This document shows positions 6,722-15,657 of a DNA stretch of 64,000 nucleotides, piece by piece. Every line of letters begins with the position of its first letter. Within the stretch, counting starts at the first letter, position 1. The stretch covers positions 1 to 64,000 of the forward strand of contig JBBRLB010000013.1 of the NCBI GenBank assembly GCA_038231575.1, given 5' to 3'. A program made the position numbers and the translations under genes. The notes beneath the pieces are model-generated. The model was not told where the DNA came from, ran no database searches, and saw only the letters and a list, made by a program, of their open reading frames with translations. This stretch comes from CAITWF01 sp038231575. Its GTDB lineage: Bacteria; Verrucomicrobiota; Verrucomicrobiia; Opitutales; Opitutaceae.

Positions 6722-9700
6722 ATGCGTCGTCCCTTCTCTCTGTTTCTTGCGATGGTTTTGGCCGGCGTTGCGTCCGGCCCGGCGCTCCGTGCCCAGACGA
6801 ACTGGACCGCCGCTTCCTCGGGCACCGCGCAAACCCTGTGGGGCGTGTGTTATGGCGGCGGGCGCTTCGTCGCGGTCGGCGAGGGCGGCACGATTCTCAC
6901 GTCGCCGGATGGCAGCACTTGGACCACGCGCACGAGCGGGACGAACGTCTGGCTCACGTCGGTCGCCTACGGGTTCGCCCATTACATTGTCGTCGGCGAC
7001 AACGGCACCGTGCTCTCGTCGCAGGACGGCATCACTTGGGAGAGCGCGAACGCCCGCACGCCTTCCGCTCCTGCCATCCGGCTGAACGTCGTGCGCTTCG
7101 ACGGCGCGGAATTTCTCGCCTACGGTGAACACAATTACTCGACCCGCGTCATGCTCCCGCTGGGACTCGAGCCTGGCCAGACTTTCGGTAGCGCCGGCAC
7201 ATGGTGGCGCGGATTTGCGACCGGCCTCGGGCACAACGTCCTCGGTGGCCAGCCCGGTCTGCTCGTGCACGACGACAACGCGCCCTATCTCGGGCCCGAC
7301 AGCCTCGTCGCGTCGGCGCCGATCCAGAGTGTCACCGGCGTCGTGGTTGATCATGAGGCCTTCGTCGCGGTCGGCGGCGCGGGGGCGATCGTGACTTCCA
7401 CCAACGGCACGTCGTGGACCGCCCAATCCTCGGGCACCACGGCCAACCTGCAGGATCTCGTCGCGTTCAACAACACGCTGATCGCCGTCGGCGAGGGCGG
7501 CGCGATTCTTTCGCTCGACGGGAGCGGTGCGTGGACGCAACGGAGCGCGCCGACCACGCAGATGCTGCTCGGTGTCGCGGGCAGCGACACGACGGCCGTC
7601 GCCGTTGGATTCGGCGGCACGATTCTGCGTTCGTCCGCGGCATTGCAGCCGCCCGCGATTATTTCCGCGCCCGCGGGCCTCGCGGAAACGATCGGGGGCG
7701 CGGCCTCGTTTGTCGTCCGCGCGAGCGGTTCGGCGCCGCTGTCCTACCAGTGGTTTCGCAACAACACGCTGCTCGCCGGCGAAACCCGCCCCGCGCTCAC
7801 CCGCACGCCACTGACGACCTCCGATGCCGGCAGCTACACCGTGACCGTCATTAATTCCGCGGGCGCCGTCACGTCCAGCGCAGCGACCCTCGCCCTGCTG
7901 CCGGCCCCCGCGCCCGTGGTCGATCTGAGTTTCAATGCCGACCCGTTCCTCGACGGATCGCCGACCGCGTTGTTGCCGCTGGCCGATGGCGGCGTGCTCG
8001 TGGCCGACGGAAAAAAGAATCAGCTCGTGAAACTCCGCACCGACGGATCGCTCGATTCCGCTTGGACGATCAGCACTTTTGGTCCGGGCACAAATGCCGG
8101 CGCGCCAAGCGTGAGGGTGCTCGTCGCGCAGCCCGACGGCCGGATTCTGGTGGGCGGCTTTTTTTTAACGCTCACGGGTCCACCCCGCGCCAATCTTGTC
8201 CGGCTCAACGCCGACGGCACGCTCGACGCGAGCTTCGTGCCCGCCGCCGAGGCGACGGTCACGAACCAATCGGTCACCGCCATCGCGCTGCAGGCCGATA
8301 ATAAAATCCTGATTGCGAACAACGGCCTGGTCCCCCTGCGCCTGCTCCCCGACGGACGGCTTGATCCGGCCTTTGCGCCGCAACCGCTCGTGCCGGGCCT
8401 CACGCGGTTTGGCGAGGCGCGAAACTGGGGCATTAGTTTCGTCGGCCCCGCGGCCGGCGGCAGGGTAGTCGCCGCCGCCAATGTGGATTTGCGTTTCACC
8501 AACGGGTTTCCACTGCGGAATCTTCAGGTTGTCCGCTTTTTGAATGACGGCGCGGCGGACCCTTCGTTCACCCCCTTCGCCGCGGCAGGCACCGCCGGGA
8601 TCCTCCGCGTGCTGAATGACGACGGCGTGCTGGTGCTTGGTTCTGGCGCGGGACCGTTGGGCTCGATCGGCGACGGATTCGTCACGCGGCTGCGTTCCGA
8701 CGGCAGCGCTTATCCCAATTATCGTCAGAGCGCGCTGCCTGATTATCCCGCGGCGCCTTATATCTACCCGGACGGTTCGTTCATCGTCAGCGGCGTGACG
8801 CAGCAGAGCCCCATCCGCTACACGCCCACCGGCGCGACCGATCCCAGTTTCACCGGTGGCATCGGCCGGCCCGCCGCGACGGCCGTCGCGGCCAGCGGCC
8901 AGGTTTACGTCGCGGGGGCGTTCGACGTTTACGATGGCCAGGCGCGCCGGCTGGTCGCGCGGCTCAACGTCGTGGCGAACGGCAGCGTGAATGCGCCGCG
9001 CATCCTGAGTTTCGCTGCGGACAAAACGACGGTCGCTTACGGCGAAACCGTGACATTGCGCGCGGCGATCACCGGTTCCGCCGCGCTCACCTACGAATGG
9101 ATCGGCATACCGGTCTCCTACGCGAACAACAGTGCCGTCCGCACGACCTCGCCCGTGATGACCTTCGCGTTTTCGGCGACCGGCCCCAATCGCAGATTGC
9201 AGCTCATCGTGCGCAATCCCAGCGGTGAAGCCGTGAGCGCGCCGATGGTTTTCACCGTGCTGCCGGACGCGCCGGTGATCACGAACCAGCCGACCCGAGT
9301 GTCGGCGCAAAGCGGTCGCGACCTGTCGTTGCCGGTGGAACGCAATGCCACGGCGGGCAACACCCTCGAATACGAGTGGCGCCGCAACGGCCAGATCCTG
9401 CCGCAGCCCGCGGGCGGATTTCTCGGACCACCGCTGTTCATGCCGAAGGTCACCGCCGCTGATGCCGGCAGTTACACGCTCACGATGCGCAACGCCCTCG
9501 GCGTCGCCGTCACCTCCGCGCCGATCATCCTCACGATCGACGATTCGTCGCGGCTCGCGAATCTCAGCACGCGCGCGTTTGTGGGGCCGGGCGAGCAGGT
9601 GCTCATCGCGGGGTTTTCAATTTCCGGCGCGCAGACGCGCAAGGTCCTGATTCGCGCCAGCGGGCCCGGCCTGGCGAAATTCGGCGTGGCCGACACACTG

Positions 9701-10372
9701 GCCGCTCCGCAGATCAAGCTGCTCGAGGCCCGCACCGGCCTGGATTACAGCCTGAGCTTTAGCAAAGACGGCTGGGATGCGAACAGCACGGACGGCAACG
9801 CGTTGCTGCGCGGAGCGTTCGCGCAAGTCGGGGCGTTTCCGCTCGACCCCGGCAGCAAGGATGCCGCGGGTGTCGCGCAACTTCCGCCGGGCAACTACAC
9901 CGTCCAGATTTTTGACAAATCCGGCCAGACAGGGACGGCGTTGGTCGAGATCTACGAATTCGACAACGACGCGGCCCGCATGCTCAACGTGTCGTCGCGC
10001 GCGATGGTGACGCCTGCGTCACCCGCGATTTGCGGTCTGTCGATTCAAGGCCCGGTCGCGAAACGCGTGCTGCTCCGCGGCGTGGGTCCCACGCTCGGCG
10101 GGTTTGGAATTTCCGGCGTGCTCGCGAATCCGCGGTTGACGCTGAAGGACAACAACGGAAACACCGTCGCCCTGAACGACGACTGGGACGCCAGCCCGAA
10201 CACCAGCGACCTGCGAGCGGCGATGCCCGTGGTCGGCGCCTTCGCGCTGCCCGCCGGCAGCCGCGATGCCGCGCTGCTCGTGACGCTCGCGCCCGGCAAC
10301 TACACGTTGATTGTCGAAGGCACTGGCGGGCAATCCGGCGTCGCCCTCGTCGAAGCCTACGAAGTGCCGTGA
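6722..10372 (+). CDS. Very large secreted protein: BNR-like, Ig-like and delta-60 repeats
   Basis: This is a 1216-residue exported protein. The ATG at 6722 is preferred over a GTG at 6710 because AAGGGGGTGA is then well spaced, and a signal peptide (MRRPFSLFLAM, cleavage near LRAQ) follows. Residues about 28-300 are short repeats of the FVAVGEGGTILTSPDG type (Ycf48/BNR-like propeller). An Ig-like domain follows near 309-393, then delta-60 repeats near 403-756 (RLNADGTLDASF), then two more Ig-like domains near 758-938. Residues 944-1080 and 1086-1216 are two copies of a C-terminal repeat with the cores IRASGPGLAKFG and LRGVGPTLGGFG; the protein ends in AYEVP. The same repeat ends the unrelated protein at 18475-21405, so it may be an export or sorting signal. 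The role is probably extracellular binding or surface display; no catalytic domain is seen. Confidence 0.85.
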   Translation: MRRPFSLFLAMVLAGVASGPALRAQTNWTAASSGTAQTLWGVCYGGGRFVAVGEGGTILTSPDGSTWTTRTSGTNVWLTSVAYGFAHYIVVGDNGTVLSSQDGITWESANARTPSAPAIRLNVVRFDGAEFLAYGEHNYSTRVMLPLGLEPGQTFGSAGTWWRGFATGLGHNVLGGQPGLLVHDDNAPYLGPDSLVASAPIQSVTGVVVDHEAFVAVGGAGAIVTSTNGTSWTAQSSGTTANLQDLVAFNNTLIAVGEGGAILSLDGSGAWTQRSAPTTQMLLGVAGSDTTAVAVGFGGTILRSSAALQPPAIISAPAGLAETIGGAASFVVRASGSAPLSYQWFRNNTLLAGETRPALTRTPLTTSDAGSYTVTVINSAGAVTSSAATLALLPAPAPVVDLSFNADPFLDGSPTALLPLADGGVLVADGKKNQLVKLRTDGSLDSAWTISTFGPGTNAGAPSVRVLVAQPDGRILVGGFFLTLTGPPRANLVRLNADGTLDASFVPAAEATVTNQSVTAIALQADNKILIANNGLVPLRLLPDGRLDPAFAPQPLVPGLTRFGEARNWGISFVGPAAGGRVVAAANVDLRFTNGFPLRNLQVVRFLNDGAADPSFTPFAAAGTAGILRVLNDDGVLVLGSGAGPLGSIGDGFVTRLRSDGSAYPNYRQSALPDYPAAPYIYPDGSFIVSGVTQQSPIRYTPTGATDPSFTGGIGRPAATAVAASGQVYVAGAFDVYDGQARRLVARLNVVANGSVNAPRILSFAADKTTVAYGETVTLRAAITGSAALTYEWIGIPVSYANNSAVRTTSPVMTFAFSATGPNRRLQLIVRNPSGEAVSAPMVFTVLPDAPVITNQPTRVSAQSGRDLSLPVERNATAGNTLEYEWRRNGQILPQPAGGFLGPPLFMPKVTAADAGSYTLTMRNALGVAVTSAPIILTIDDSSRLANLSTRAFVGPGEQVLIAGFSISGAQTRKVLIRASGPGLAKFGVADTLAAPQIKLLEARTGLDYSLSFSKDGWDANSTDGNALLRGAFAQVGAFPLDPGSKDAAGVAQLPPGNYTVQIFDKSGQTGTALVEIYEFDNDAARMLNVSSRAMVTPASPAICGLSIQGPVAKRVLLRGVGPTLGGFGISGVLANPRLTLKDNNGNTVALNDDWDASPNTSDLRAAMPVVGAFALPAGSRDAALLVTLAPGNYTLIVEGTGGQSGVALVEAYEVP

Positions 10373-10418
10373 GCGCGCCGGGTGGATTCATCTCCGACAT
10401 GGCGCGAACGAGGGCGGC

Positions 10419-10694
10419 TCACACCTCCGCGACGAACGCAAAGCGCGGCACCGGATTTTCGCCCGGGGCGACGGTCACGGTTTCGATCCACATGGCGGCG
10501 GGACGGACCCAGAGGCCGCGTTCGCCGTAGAGGGCTTGGTAGACCACGAGCACATCGCGCGTCTCGGAGTTGCGCGCGAGGCCGAGCACACGATACTCGT
10601 TGCCTTTGTAGTGACGATAACGGCCGGGTCGCGGCTCGGCAGGCAGCGGCGGGAGTTCCTTGCGCGAAGAGGTGGGGTGGGAGGGTGGCATCAC
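10419..10694 (-). CDS. DUF1653 family protein
   Basis: This 91-residue protein has a core (GRYRHYKGNEYRVLGLA, LVVYQALYGERGLWVRP, then PRFAFV) that matches the small conserved DUF1653 family. These are soluble proteins of roughly this size with no established function. About 20 Pro-rich residues precede the conserved core, so the true start could be further in. It is convergent with the large secreted protein gene, 46 bp away, and lies downstream of the amidohydrolase gene on the same strand. Confidence 0.85.
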   Translation of the reverse strand: MMPPSHPTSSRKELPPLPAEPRPGRYRHYKGNEYRVLGLARNSETRDVLVVYQALYGERGLWVRPAAMWIETVTVAPGENPVPRFAFVAEV

Positions 10695-10775
10695 GAGGAG
10701 AGGGCTGAAGCGCGGTGGGATCGGACCATGGCGCGTTCGGCTGCGCCAAAGGATCCGCTCAGAGACCGGGCCGAC

Positions 10776-12212
10776 TTACTTCCGATAATCCAGCGGCGGC
10801 TTCCGGTCGCCGACGAGCGGGACGTATTTGAAACCCGCGCCGCGGCGCTCGTCGAACTCGGCTTTGGCCTTCGCGATCAACTCCGGCTTCGTGAAAAGAT
10901 CGACCGCGGTGAGCGCGATGGTTTTCGCGGCGACGACCATGCCTTTCAATCCGATCGTCGTGCCGCCGGCGGCGACAGCCTGCCAGCTGTGCGCGGGCGT
11001 GCCGGGCACCCAGGTCGCGGCGGTGAAGCCGACCGTCGGGACGTTCCAGCTGACATCGCCGACGTCGGTCGACGCGCCGCCCGCGCCGAGCGGATGCGCA
11101 TCGAACGGCTCGACCAGCGCGGCGATTTCGGGCGCGGGCGGTTTGCCGAAGAGCGTGTGGCCGATTTTTTCGGCGAACGCTTTTTCCGCGGGCGTGTAGG
11201 GCACGCCGCCGGCGATTTCCAAATTCGTCTGCACCGCGCGGCAGAGGACTTCGTTGGGCAGCGTTTCATAAACGCCATGAATGATCTCGTAGTCCATTTT
11301 CGTGCCGGTGCCGAGCGCGGCGCCCTCGGCGGCTTTCACGACGCGATCAAAAACTTCCGCATCGATCACGCGGCTCGGGCTGCGCACGTAGTAAAACGCC
11401 TCGGCGAATTCCGGCACGACGTTGGGCGCTTCGCCGCCGTGGGTGATCACGTAATGAATGCGCGTGGAGTCGGGGATGTGCTCGCGCATCATGTTCACCA
11501 TGTAATCCATCGACTCGATGCCATCGAGGGCGGAACGGCCGCGCTCGGGGGCAGCGGCAGCGTGCGAGGCGATGCCGTGAAAGCGAAACTTGGCCGACTT
11601 GTTCGCGAGCGAACTCGTCTCGCGCACCATGTTGCGATCACCGGCGTGCCAGGTGACGACCACGTCGACGTCGGCGAAGAGCCCGGCGCGCACCAGGTAG
11701 ACTTTGCCGCCGCCGCCTTCCTCCGCGGGCGTGCCGTAGAAGCGCACCGTGCCTTTGGCGCCGGTGGCTTTCATCCAGTCCTTGGTCGCGATCGCGCCCT
11801 CGATGGAGGCGGTGCCGAACAAGTGGTGGCCGCACGCGTGGCCGGCCGTGGAACCGGCGCGCTCCTTGCGCTCGGGCACGGCTTCCTGCGAGACACCGGG
11901 CAGCGCGTCGAATTCACCGAGGATGGCGATGATGGGATGTCCGCTGCCGTAGCTCGCGATGAACGCGGTGGGCATCTCGGCGACGCCGGCTTTCACCTCG
12001 AAGCTTTCGCTCTTCAACTGGGACTGCAGGAGGCCCGAGCTTTGCGTTTCCTGATAACCGACCTCGGCGTAGTTCCAGATTTTCAACGCGATGTCCTCGT
12101 AAGTTTTTTTCGACGCGTCGATGCGCATGACGACGTCGGGCTTGGTCGTTTGCGCAGCAGCGGTGAGCGCGAGTCCGAGGGAAACGGCGGCGAGCGAGAA
12201 GGATTTTTTCAT
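10776..12212 (-). CDS. Exported M20 family amidohydrolase, AbgB-like
   Basis: The product is a 478-residue metal-dependent hydrolase of the M20/AbgB type, which cleaves amide bonds of N-acyl amino acids or p-aminobenzoyl-glutamate-like substrates. The start at 12212 gives a clean signal peptide (MKKSFSLAAVSLGLALTAAA); the frame itself extends to 12239. Metal-site motifs are GHACGHH (125-130), the Glu pair in TPAEEGG (164-165), TWHAGD (H189) and ASHAAA (H217). STDVGDVSWNVPT near the C-terminus is typical of the AbgB branch. It ends a block with the TonB-dependent receptor upstream, but a terminator at 12252-12292 separates them, so it probably has its own promoter. Export suggests periplasmic peptide or amide breakdown. 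Confidence 0.88.
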   Translation of the reverse strand: MKKSFSLAAVSLGLALTAAAQTTKPDVVMRIDASKKTYEDIALKIWNYAEVGYQETQSSGLLQSQLKSESFEVKAGVAEMPTAFIASYGSGHPIIAILGEFDALPGVSQEAVPERKERAGSTAGHACGHHLFGTASIEGAIATKDWMKATGAKGTVRFYGTPAEEGGGGKVYLVRAGLFADVDVVVTWHAGDRNMVRETSSLANKSAKFRFHGIASHAAAAPERGRSALDGIESMDYMVNMMREHIPDSTRIHYVITHGGEAPNVVPEFAEAFYYVRSPSRVIDAEVFDRVVKAAEGAALGTGTKMDYEIIHGVYETLPNEVLCRAVQTNLEIAGGVPYTPAEKAFAEKIGHTLFGKPPAPEIAALVEPFDAHPLGAGGASTDVGDVSWNVPTVGFTAATWVPGTPAHSWQAVAAGGTTIGLKGMVVAAKTIALTAVDLFTKPELIAKAKAEFDERRGAGFKYVPLVGDRKPPLDYRK

Positions 12213-12251
12213 CGATGAGCAGATGCTGATCAGGTTCACGTTCGTTGCCGA

Positions 12252-12292
12252 GGCGGAAAAGAAAAAGCCCCGCGTCGGGCGACGCGGGGCTT
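12252..12292 (-). terminator. Rho-independent terminator after the TonB-dependent receptor
   Basis: A perfect 12-bp stem, AAGCCCCGCGTC / GACGCGGGGCTT with loop GGGC, spans 12265-12292. On the minus strand it is followed by TTTTTCTTTT. It lies 26 bp past the receptor stop codon and is the clearest intrinsic terminator in the window. Confidence 0.9.
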
Positions 12293-12317
12293 CGGCAGAA
12301 CTTAAACTAAGCCGCGG

Positions 12318-15300
12318 TTAGAACTGGCGATCCAACTCCAGCGTCCAGGTGCGGCCGGCGACCTGCGTGCCGGCGACCGACGACGAATAGCCGAAGGAGC
12401 CGGAGGTAAGCGGCGGCTTGCGACCGAGCAGATTGACCACGCCGACCTTGACGGCGGAGCGGCTGAGCCATTTGCCGCTGTTGGTGCCGAAGCGATAGCC
12501 GGTGAAGGCGTTGAACGTGACATTGTCGTGGATCACATACCGGTAAGCATAGGCGTTATCGGTAAAGGTCCTCGACAGATAGTTCGGTGCGCCGAGTGAG
12601 GTATAAAGGGCGGCGGTCGTGCTCGCGGTGTCAGAGTAGCGACCCGTGTAATAAGCGCTGGTGCCGGCGCTCCAATTGCCCTTGCGCCAGGAGAGACTGG
12701 CGGAACCGCGCCAGCGGGTGGTGCCGTCGAAATTCATGCGATCGGTGGTGATGGCGGCGGCGTTCGGGATATTCTTCCGCAGGTAGGAGCGGATCAAATA
12801 GCTCCAGTCCGTGTTGAAGTTGAACTGGCCGATCTCCATCTTGGGCAGCACGTAGTTGAGGCTCATGTCCCAGCCGGAAACGTAGGCGTCGGCGAGATTC
12901 ACGAACTTCACCGAGCGCGAGGCAATCGTGCCGGCGACGGCCGCGGGCGCGCTGGCGTGCGTGGCATTGTAGGTGTTGAACAGCGCCTGGTCGGGGGCAC
13001 CGACCGGATTGCGGATGACATCGGGCGAGCCCTTGTAGTTGGCCGTGCCGCTGCCGAGGTCGATCTGGCCGATCGTCTTGCCCGCGGCGAGTTGCGCGGC
13101 GGTGTAAGCGTTCAGCAGCGCCGCATCGTTTGTCAGCAGCTGGGTGGAGCTGAGGGTGTTGATGACGTTGGTCTGAGCGATCTGCCAGTAGTCGGCGGTG
13201 ACCGTGAGGCCTTTCACTTTCGGAATTTCGAACACCAAACCGATGGTCTTGCCGATCGAGGTGACGGGCTTTAGCGAGGCGTTACCCGAGGTGAAGTTCT
13301 TTTGCACGTAGGCACCCTCATTGGTGTAAGGGTTGCGGTAGAGGTCAGTCGTGCCGGGCTGGGAGTCCACGGTGAATTGGAGGGGCGCATAAAGGGTCGC
13401 GAGGTTCGGCGCCGAGAAGCCTTCATTGAAGGACGAGCGGATCATCAGGCCGCGATAGGGTTTCCAGTTGAGGCCGACTTTCGGGCGCGTGGTGTTGCCG
13501 AAATCGGAGTAGTGCTCGAAGCGAGCCGAACCCGTGAGCTCCAACGAGGAGACCAGCGGCACGTTGTTGTTGGGGGCGACGAGCGGAATGACCGTCTCGG
13601 CATATCCGCTCGCGACCGTGCGTTCGCCGACCGCATCGGGTTTCGCGGAAGCAGTGACGAAGTCATTGTCGTTCGGATCGAGGCCCGAGCTGGCGGGATT
13701 CAAGCCGGAGTAGGGGGCTCGTGTCTCGATGTATTCTTCCTTGCGCCATTCGCCACCGACGGCGAGCGAGCTGGCCCCGGACCAGAGGTGGAAGATTTCA
13801 CCCGAGGTGCGAACATCGATACTGCCGAGGGAACTGAACCCGTCGTGGCGCCAAATTTGCACGAACGGCATCGAACTCGCGGGGTTGTGATAGACTTGAT
13901 CGGGAACGACGGCGCCACCCGCAACCTTGAAGGTATAGCCGAAAGGATTGTAGGCGGAGGCGTCGGTTTTAAGGATCGCGGCGCTCAAGGCGGTCTCGCG
14001 GACCGCCGTGAGTGAAACGTCCTTGGTCGAGGCGCGGGTGTAGAGCACGCCTGACTCCCATGACCACGTATCGAAGAACTTACCCTTGAGACCGGCGACT
14101 CCGCGATAGGTGTTGGAGTGAACTTGGACGTGCTCCGGGGCCAGATCCTTCAGCGTGCCCGTAAGCCAGACGATCGACTGCGGCGTGCCCGTCAGGCGCG
14201 CGGTGCCGTCGGCGTTGTTGGCGCCGGTCGAGCTGTAGAAGCGGGAGCCGTAAGGGTTGTAAGGATTGTCGACGGAGACTTGCTTAAAATAAAGCGAGTC
14301 GGTCGAGCCCGCCAGCTTGAGGCTGTCGGCGCTCGGGGCGTTGAGAGCAATGGGCTGGCGGACGAGGTCGGACTTCGAATGGTAATAGGAAAAATCGCCG
14401 AACGCCGTGATCCGATCATTGAGATCGTAGGTGGCGCGGGTGAACCAGTTCATGCGGCTCGTGCGCGGCAGCGCCATCGTATACGCATTGATGTTGAGGT
14501 AGTATTCCGGATTGGCCGCGCGCGTGGGCGCGGCGGTGGTGAAGGCAAGGGTGCCGTTCACCGGCCGGAGGTAGTTCGCCGTCGTGGAGGCGCCGATGCG
14601 GAAGGTCGGAAATAGTCCGGTGGCAGATTGGCCATCGAAGGTGCTGCCGGCGACATTGAACGGCGCGGGTGCGACGTCGATGTGCTTGGCGTTGGCGGAA
14701 AAACGGCGGTCGCGGAGATAGATGGCGTCGCGGTAGGTGGCGTCCAGCGTGGTGAGGAAGCTACCCTTGTTGTTCTTGAGGCCCGTGCCGTAGGTCAGGG
14801 TGCCTTGGACGCTTTGGCCGCCCTTGCGCTCGGGCATGCCGTAGCGGAGGCGGAACTCGGAGCCGCGAAAATCCTCGCGCATCACATAGTTGATGACGCC
14901 GGCGACCGCATCGGAGCCGTAGATCGAGGAGGCGCCGTCGCGCAGCACGTCGATGTGGGAGATCCCTTGGTTGGGGAGCTGATTGACGTTTGGGGAGAAG
15001 GTATTGACGCCGTTGTCACCGCCCGTGATCGGGTGGGGGACGAGGCGGCGGCCGTTCAGCAGCACGAGCGTGTTGCCCGCGCCGATGCCGCGCATGTTAA
15101 TCGTCGCACCGTCGCCACGGACACCGGCGCCACCGCTGGTGGACTCGTTGACCGGGACGTTGGTGACGATCGGCAGGGCGGTCAAAACTTCCACCGCCGT
15201 CAGCGCATTTCGCAGATCGAGCGATTCTTTGCTGAAGACGGTGACCGGGAGAACTTTTTCCTGGTCGAGGCGTTTGAAGTTCGAGCCCGTCACGGAGACG

Positions 15301-15464
15301 GCCTCGAGCTTGATGACGTCTTCGCCGGGATTTTTTTCGGCCGGGGCCGCCGCGGGGGCGACGGCTTGAGCGAACAGCGAGGCCGTCGCAAGGACGGCGA
15401 TCGCAGGAAGGAGGATGCGCGCTGAGCGCACCCAACGCAGTAGGGCGGTTTTGTTAGTTTGCAT
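12318..15464 (-). CDS. TonB-dependent outer membrane receptor
   Basis: This 1048-residue receptor starts at the ATG at 15464, which gives a signal sequence (about 1-33, RILLPAIAVLATASLFAQ); the frame runs on to 15605. A plug domain occupies about 50-197, with LEAVSVTGSNFKR, VRGDGATINMRGIG, LVLLNGRRL and the highly typical DVLRDGASSIYGSDAVAGVI. A long beta-barrel follows and ends in the aromatic residue expected for barrel insertion (TLELDRQF). It belongs to the large TonB/OMR type used for peptides, carbohydrates or siderophore-like ligands; the substrate cannot be read from sequence. The exported amidohydrolase next to it might process the imported compound (inference). No Shine-Dalgarno is evident; a palindrome at 15521-15541 lies just upstream. 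Confidence 0.93.
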   Translation of the reverse strand: MQTNKTALLRWVRSARILLPAIAVLATASLFAQAVAPAAAPAEKNPGEDVIKLEAVSVTGSNFKRLDQEKVLPVTVFSKESLDLRNALTAVEVLTALPIVTNVPVNESTSGGAGVRGDGATINMRGIGAGNTLVLLNGRRLVPHPITGGDNGVNTFSPNVNQLPNQGISHIDVLRDGASSIYGSDAVAGVINYVMREDFRGSEFRLRYGMPERKGGQSVQGTLTYGTGLKNNKGSFLTTLDATYRDAIYLRDRRFSANAKHIDVAPAPFNVAGSTFDGQSATGLFPTFRIGASTTANYLRPVNGTLAFTTAAPTRAANPEYYLNINAYTMALPRTSRMNWFTRATYDLNDRITAFGDFSYYHSKSDLVRQPIALNAPSADSLKLAGSTDSLYFKQVSVDNPYNPYGSRFYSSTGANNADGTARLTGTPQSIVWLTGTLKDLAPEHVQVHSNTYRGVAGLKGKFFDTWSWESGVLYTRASTKDVSLTAVRETALSAAILKTDASAYNPFGYTFKVAGGAVVPDQVYHNPASSMPFVQIWRHDGFSSLGSIDVRTSGEIFHLWSGASSLAVGGEWRKEEYIETRAPYSGLNPASSGLDPNDNDFVTASAKPDAVGERTVASGYAETVIPLVAPNNNVPLVSSLELTGSARFEHYSDFGNTTRPKVGLNWKPYRGLMIRSSFNEGFSAPNLATLYAPLQFTVDSQPGTTDLYRNPYTNEGAYVQKNFTSGNASLKPVTSIGKTIGLVFEIPKVKGLTVTADYWQIAQTNVINTLSSTQLLTNDAALLNAYTAAQLAAGKTIGQIDLGSGTANYKGSPDVIRNPVGAPDQALFNTYNATHASAPAAVAGTIASRSVKFVNLADAYVSGWDMSLNYVLPKMEIGQFNFNTDWSYLIRSYLRKNIPNAAAITTDRMNFDGTTRWRGSASLSWRKGNWSAGTSAYYTGRYSDTASTTAALYTSLGAPNYLSRTFTDNAYAYRYVIHDNVTFNAFTGYRFGTNSGKWLSRSAVKVGVVNLLGRKPPLTSGSFGYSSSVAGTQVAGRTWTLELDRQF

Positions 15465-15520
15465 GGTAGTCGGGTGCCGGCAAAACCGGCGCGAAGAATG
15501 AGTCAAGCGGAGGGAGAGTA

Positions 15521-15541
15521 AGTTTCGTGAATGGCGAAACT
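15521..15541. promoter_or_regulatory. Perfect inverted repeat, candidate operator of the receptor gene
   Basis: AGTTTCG and CGAAACT form perfect 7-bp arms separated by 7 bases, 57 bp before the receptor start codon. On the minus strand a TTGACT -35-like hexamer lies between this palindrome and the gene. The symmetry and spacing suit a dimeric regulator such as a LacI, GntR or TetR type. No regulator gene is adjacent. Confidence 0.4.
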
Positions 15542-15657
15542 CAACAAAAACGAGACGAAAGACCGTGACGGGCGACCAATGGGCCCCGGGGTGTAACGAG
15601 GCCAAGGCGGCGGCGAGGCTGTTGGGAGCAAGATTTCCACCGCACGTCGACCGCTCC

